NCBI GenBank assembly: GCA_913040875.1
Contig: CAJWHX010000206.1
Span: forward strand, 1-6,395
Reading direction: 5' to 3'
DNA: 6,395 bases
Origin: an uncultured Pseudomonadota bacterium
GTDB taxonomy: Bacteria; Myxococcota; UBA796
The notes under the pieces were generated by a model. That model saw only the letters and a list, made by a program, of their open reading frames with translations, was not told where the DNA came from and did not search any database. Positions 5,658-6,395 of this stretch are shown here, one piece after another. Positions within the stretch are counted from its first letter, which is position 1. Every line of letters begins with the position of its first letter. A program made the position numbers and the translations under genes.

Positions 5658-6395
5658 CTAGAAACCACCACCGTACCATTTGAGCCGCCAAATCCGAACG
5701 CATTGCTCATCGCATGCTCAATCCTACGCTTCAAAGGTGCGCCTTGAATGTGTCTCAACTCGCACTCTGTATCCGGATCATCCAGGTTCCTCGTAGCCGG
5801 CAATACCCCTTCACGAACCGCGAGCAACGCAACGATCGCTTCCACCGCACCGCAAGCGGCGACCAAGTGCCCCATCATCGATTTGGTACTCGATACTGGG
5901 ACACTCGCTGCAGAGTCTCCGAAGGCCGTATGGATCCCCCTGCTCTCAGATGGGTCATTCATCGGCGTACTCGTACCATGGGCATTGATGTATCCTATAT
6001 CAACTGGTGAAAGCCTTGCATCGCGTAGAGCATCCATCATCGATTGTGCGGCACCTCGACCATCTGGAGGAGAATCTGTGATTCTGTAGGCGTTGCAACT
6101 ACAGCCGAACCCACGAAGATGCCCTAAGATAACCGCACCTCTAGAGCGAGCAGACTCCAAAGATTCTAGCAGCAACATCCCTGCGCCTTCTCCAAGCACA
6201 AAACCATCTCTGTCTTTATCAAAAGGACGGGAAGCCTTATCTGGTGCTTCATTACGCGTAGACAACGCACCAAGCAAAGAAAACCCCGTAACCATAATCG
6301 GATCAATCAGTACGTCCACACCACCAACCATCATCGCATCTACTTCACCACGACGAATCCGAAACACCCCTTCCCCAATGGCTTGCGAAGACGAT
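5645..6395 (-). CDS. Beta-ketoacyl-ACP synthase (KS, FabF-like), 5' end missing
   Basis: Condensing enzyme of the thiolase fold that joins an acyl-thioester to malonyl-ACP in type II fatty-acid or polyketide synthesis; cytosolic, normally a dimer. The visible 249 residues are about 60% of a usual 410-residue KS. The reading frame stays open to the right edge, beginning SSSQAIGEG, which in this family directly follows the active-site Cys (ACASSSQAIG pattern). By alignment the Cys codon lies about 5 bases outside the window. Visible motifs are RPFDKDRDGF and GEGAGM, the first catalytic His in NAHGTSTP (codon at 5980), the Lys and second His in STKSMMGHL (His codon at 5869), and the C-terminal glycine motif SNAFGFGGSNG. 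It is clearly a paralogue of the KS at 1638-2873. The stop codon overlaps the next gene by 13 bp, which suggests coupled translation. Family assignment is very secure; the substrate is unknown. Confidence 0.95.
   Translation of the reverse strand, partial: SSSQAIGEGVFRIRRGEVDAMMVGGVDVLIDPIMVTGFSLLGALSTRNEAPDKASRPFDKDRDGFVLGEGAGMLLLESLESARSRGAVILGHLRGFGCSCNAYRITDSPPDGRGAAQSMMDALRDARLSPVDIGYINAHGTSTPMNDPSESRGIHTAFGDSAASVPVSSTKSMMGHLVAACGAVEAIVALLAVREGVLPATRNLDDPDTECELRHIQGAPLKRRIEHAMSNAFGFGGSNGTVVVSRWRS

Overview
All gene content lies on the minus strand, so the window is read here from its right end to its left. It looks like one compact operon of a Gram-negative bacterium with both type II fatty-acid/polyketide enzymes and large eukaryotic-like Ser/Thr kinases. 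That combination, and the kinase layout (cytosolic kinase, Ser/Pro-rich linker, one membrane helix, short outer domain), is typical of Myxococcota and related former Deltaproteobacteria. GC is only about half by eye, so this would not be a classical high-GC myxobacterium. The taxonomic call is inference.

Layout in order of transcription: (1) a ketosynthase (KS) cut by the right window edge (6395-5645); (2) a short KS-like protein with its nucleophile replaced by Ala (5657-4764); (3) a membrane-anchored kinase-like protein with features of a pseudokinase (4687-2870); (4) a second, complete KS with an intact Cys-His-His triad (2873-1638); (5) a second short KS-like protein with Val at the nucleophile position (1629-853); (6) an acyl carrier protein with a long C-terminal extension (809-381); (7) the 5' part of a gene resembling acyl-ACP/thioester reductases of the AAR type, apparently with a non-ATG start and cut by the left edge (376-1). 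Junctions are tight (overlaps of 13 and 4 bp, gaps of 8, 43 and about 4 bp). The exception is a 76-bp gap in front of the kinase gene. I see no tRNA, rRNA, CRISPR, insertion sequence or rho-independent terminator.

How the parts may work together (inference): each active KS is followed by a half-length, Cys-less KS relative. This resembles KS/chain-length-factor heterodimers of type II polyketide and aryl-polyene systems. The ACP would carry the growing chain, and the AAR-like protein could release the product as an aldehyde or otherwise reduce it. The kinase-like membrane protein, placed between the two KS pairs and coupled by a 4-bp overlap to the second, could sense or scaffold the pathway at the membrane. 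The product is not deducible from this window. The most notable elements are the duplicated KS/dead-half-KS pair, the pseudokinase inside a lipid or polyketide operon, and the reductase gene hidden behind a rare start codon.
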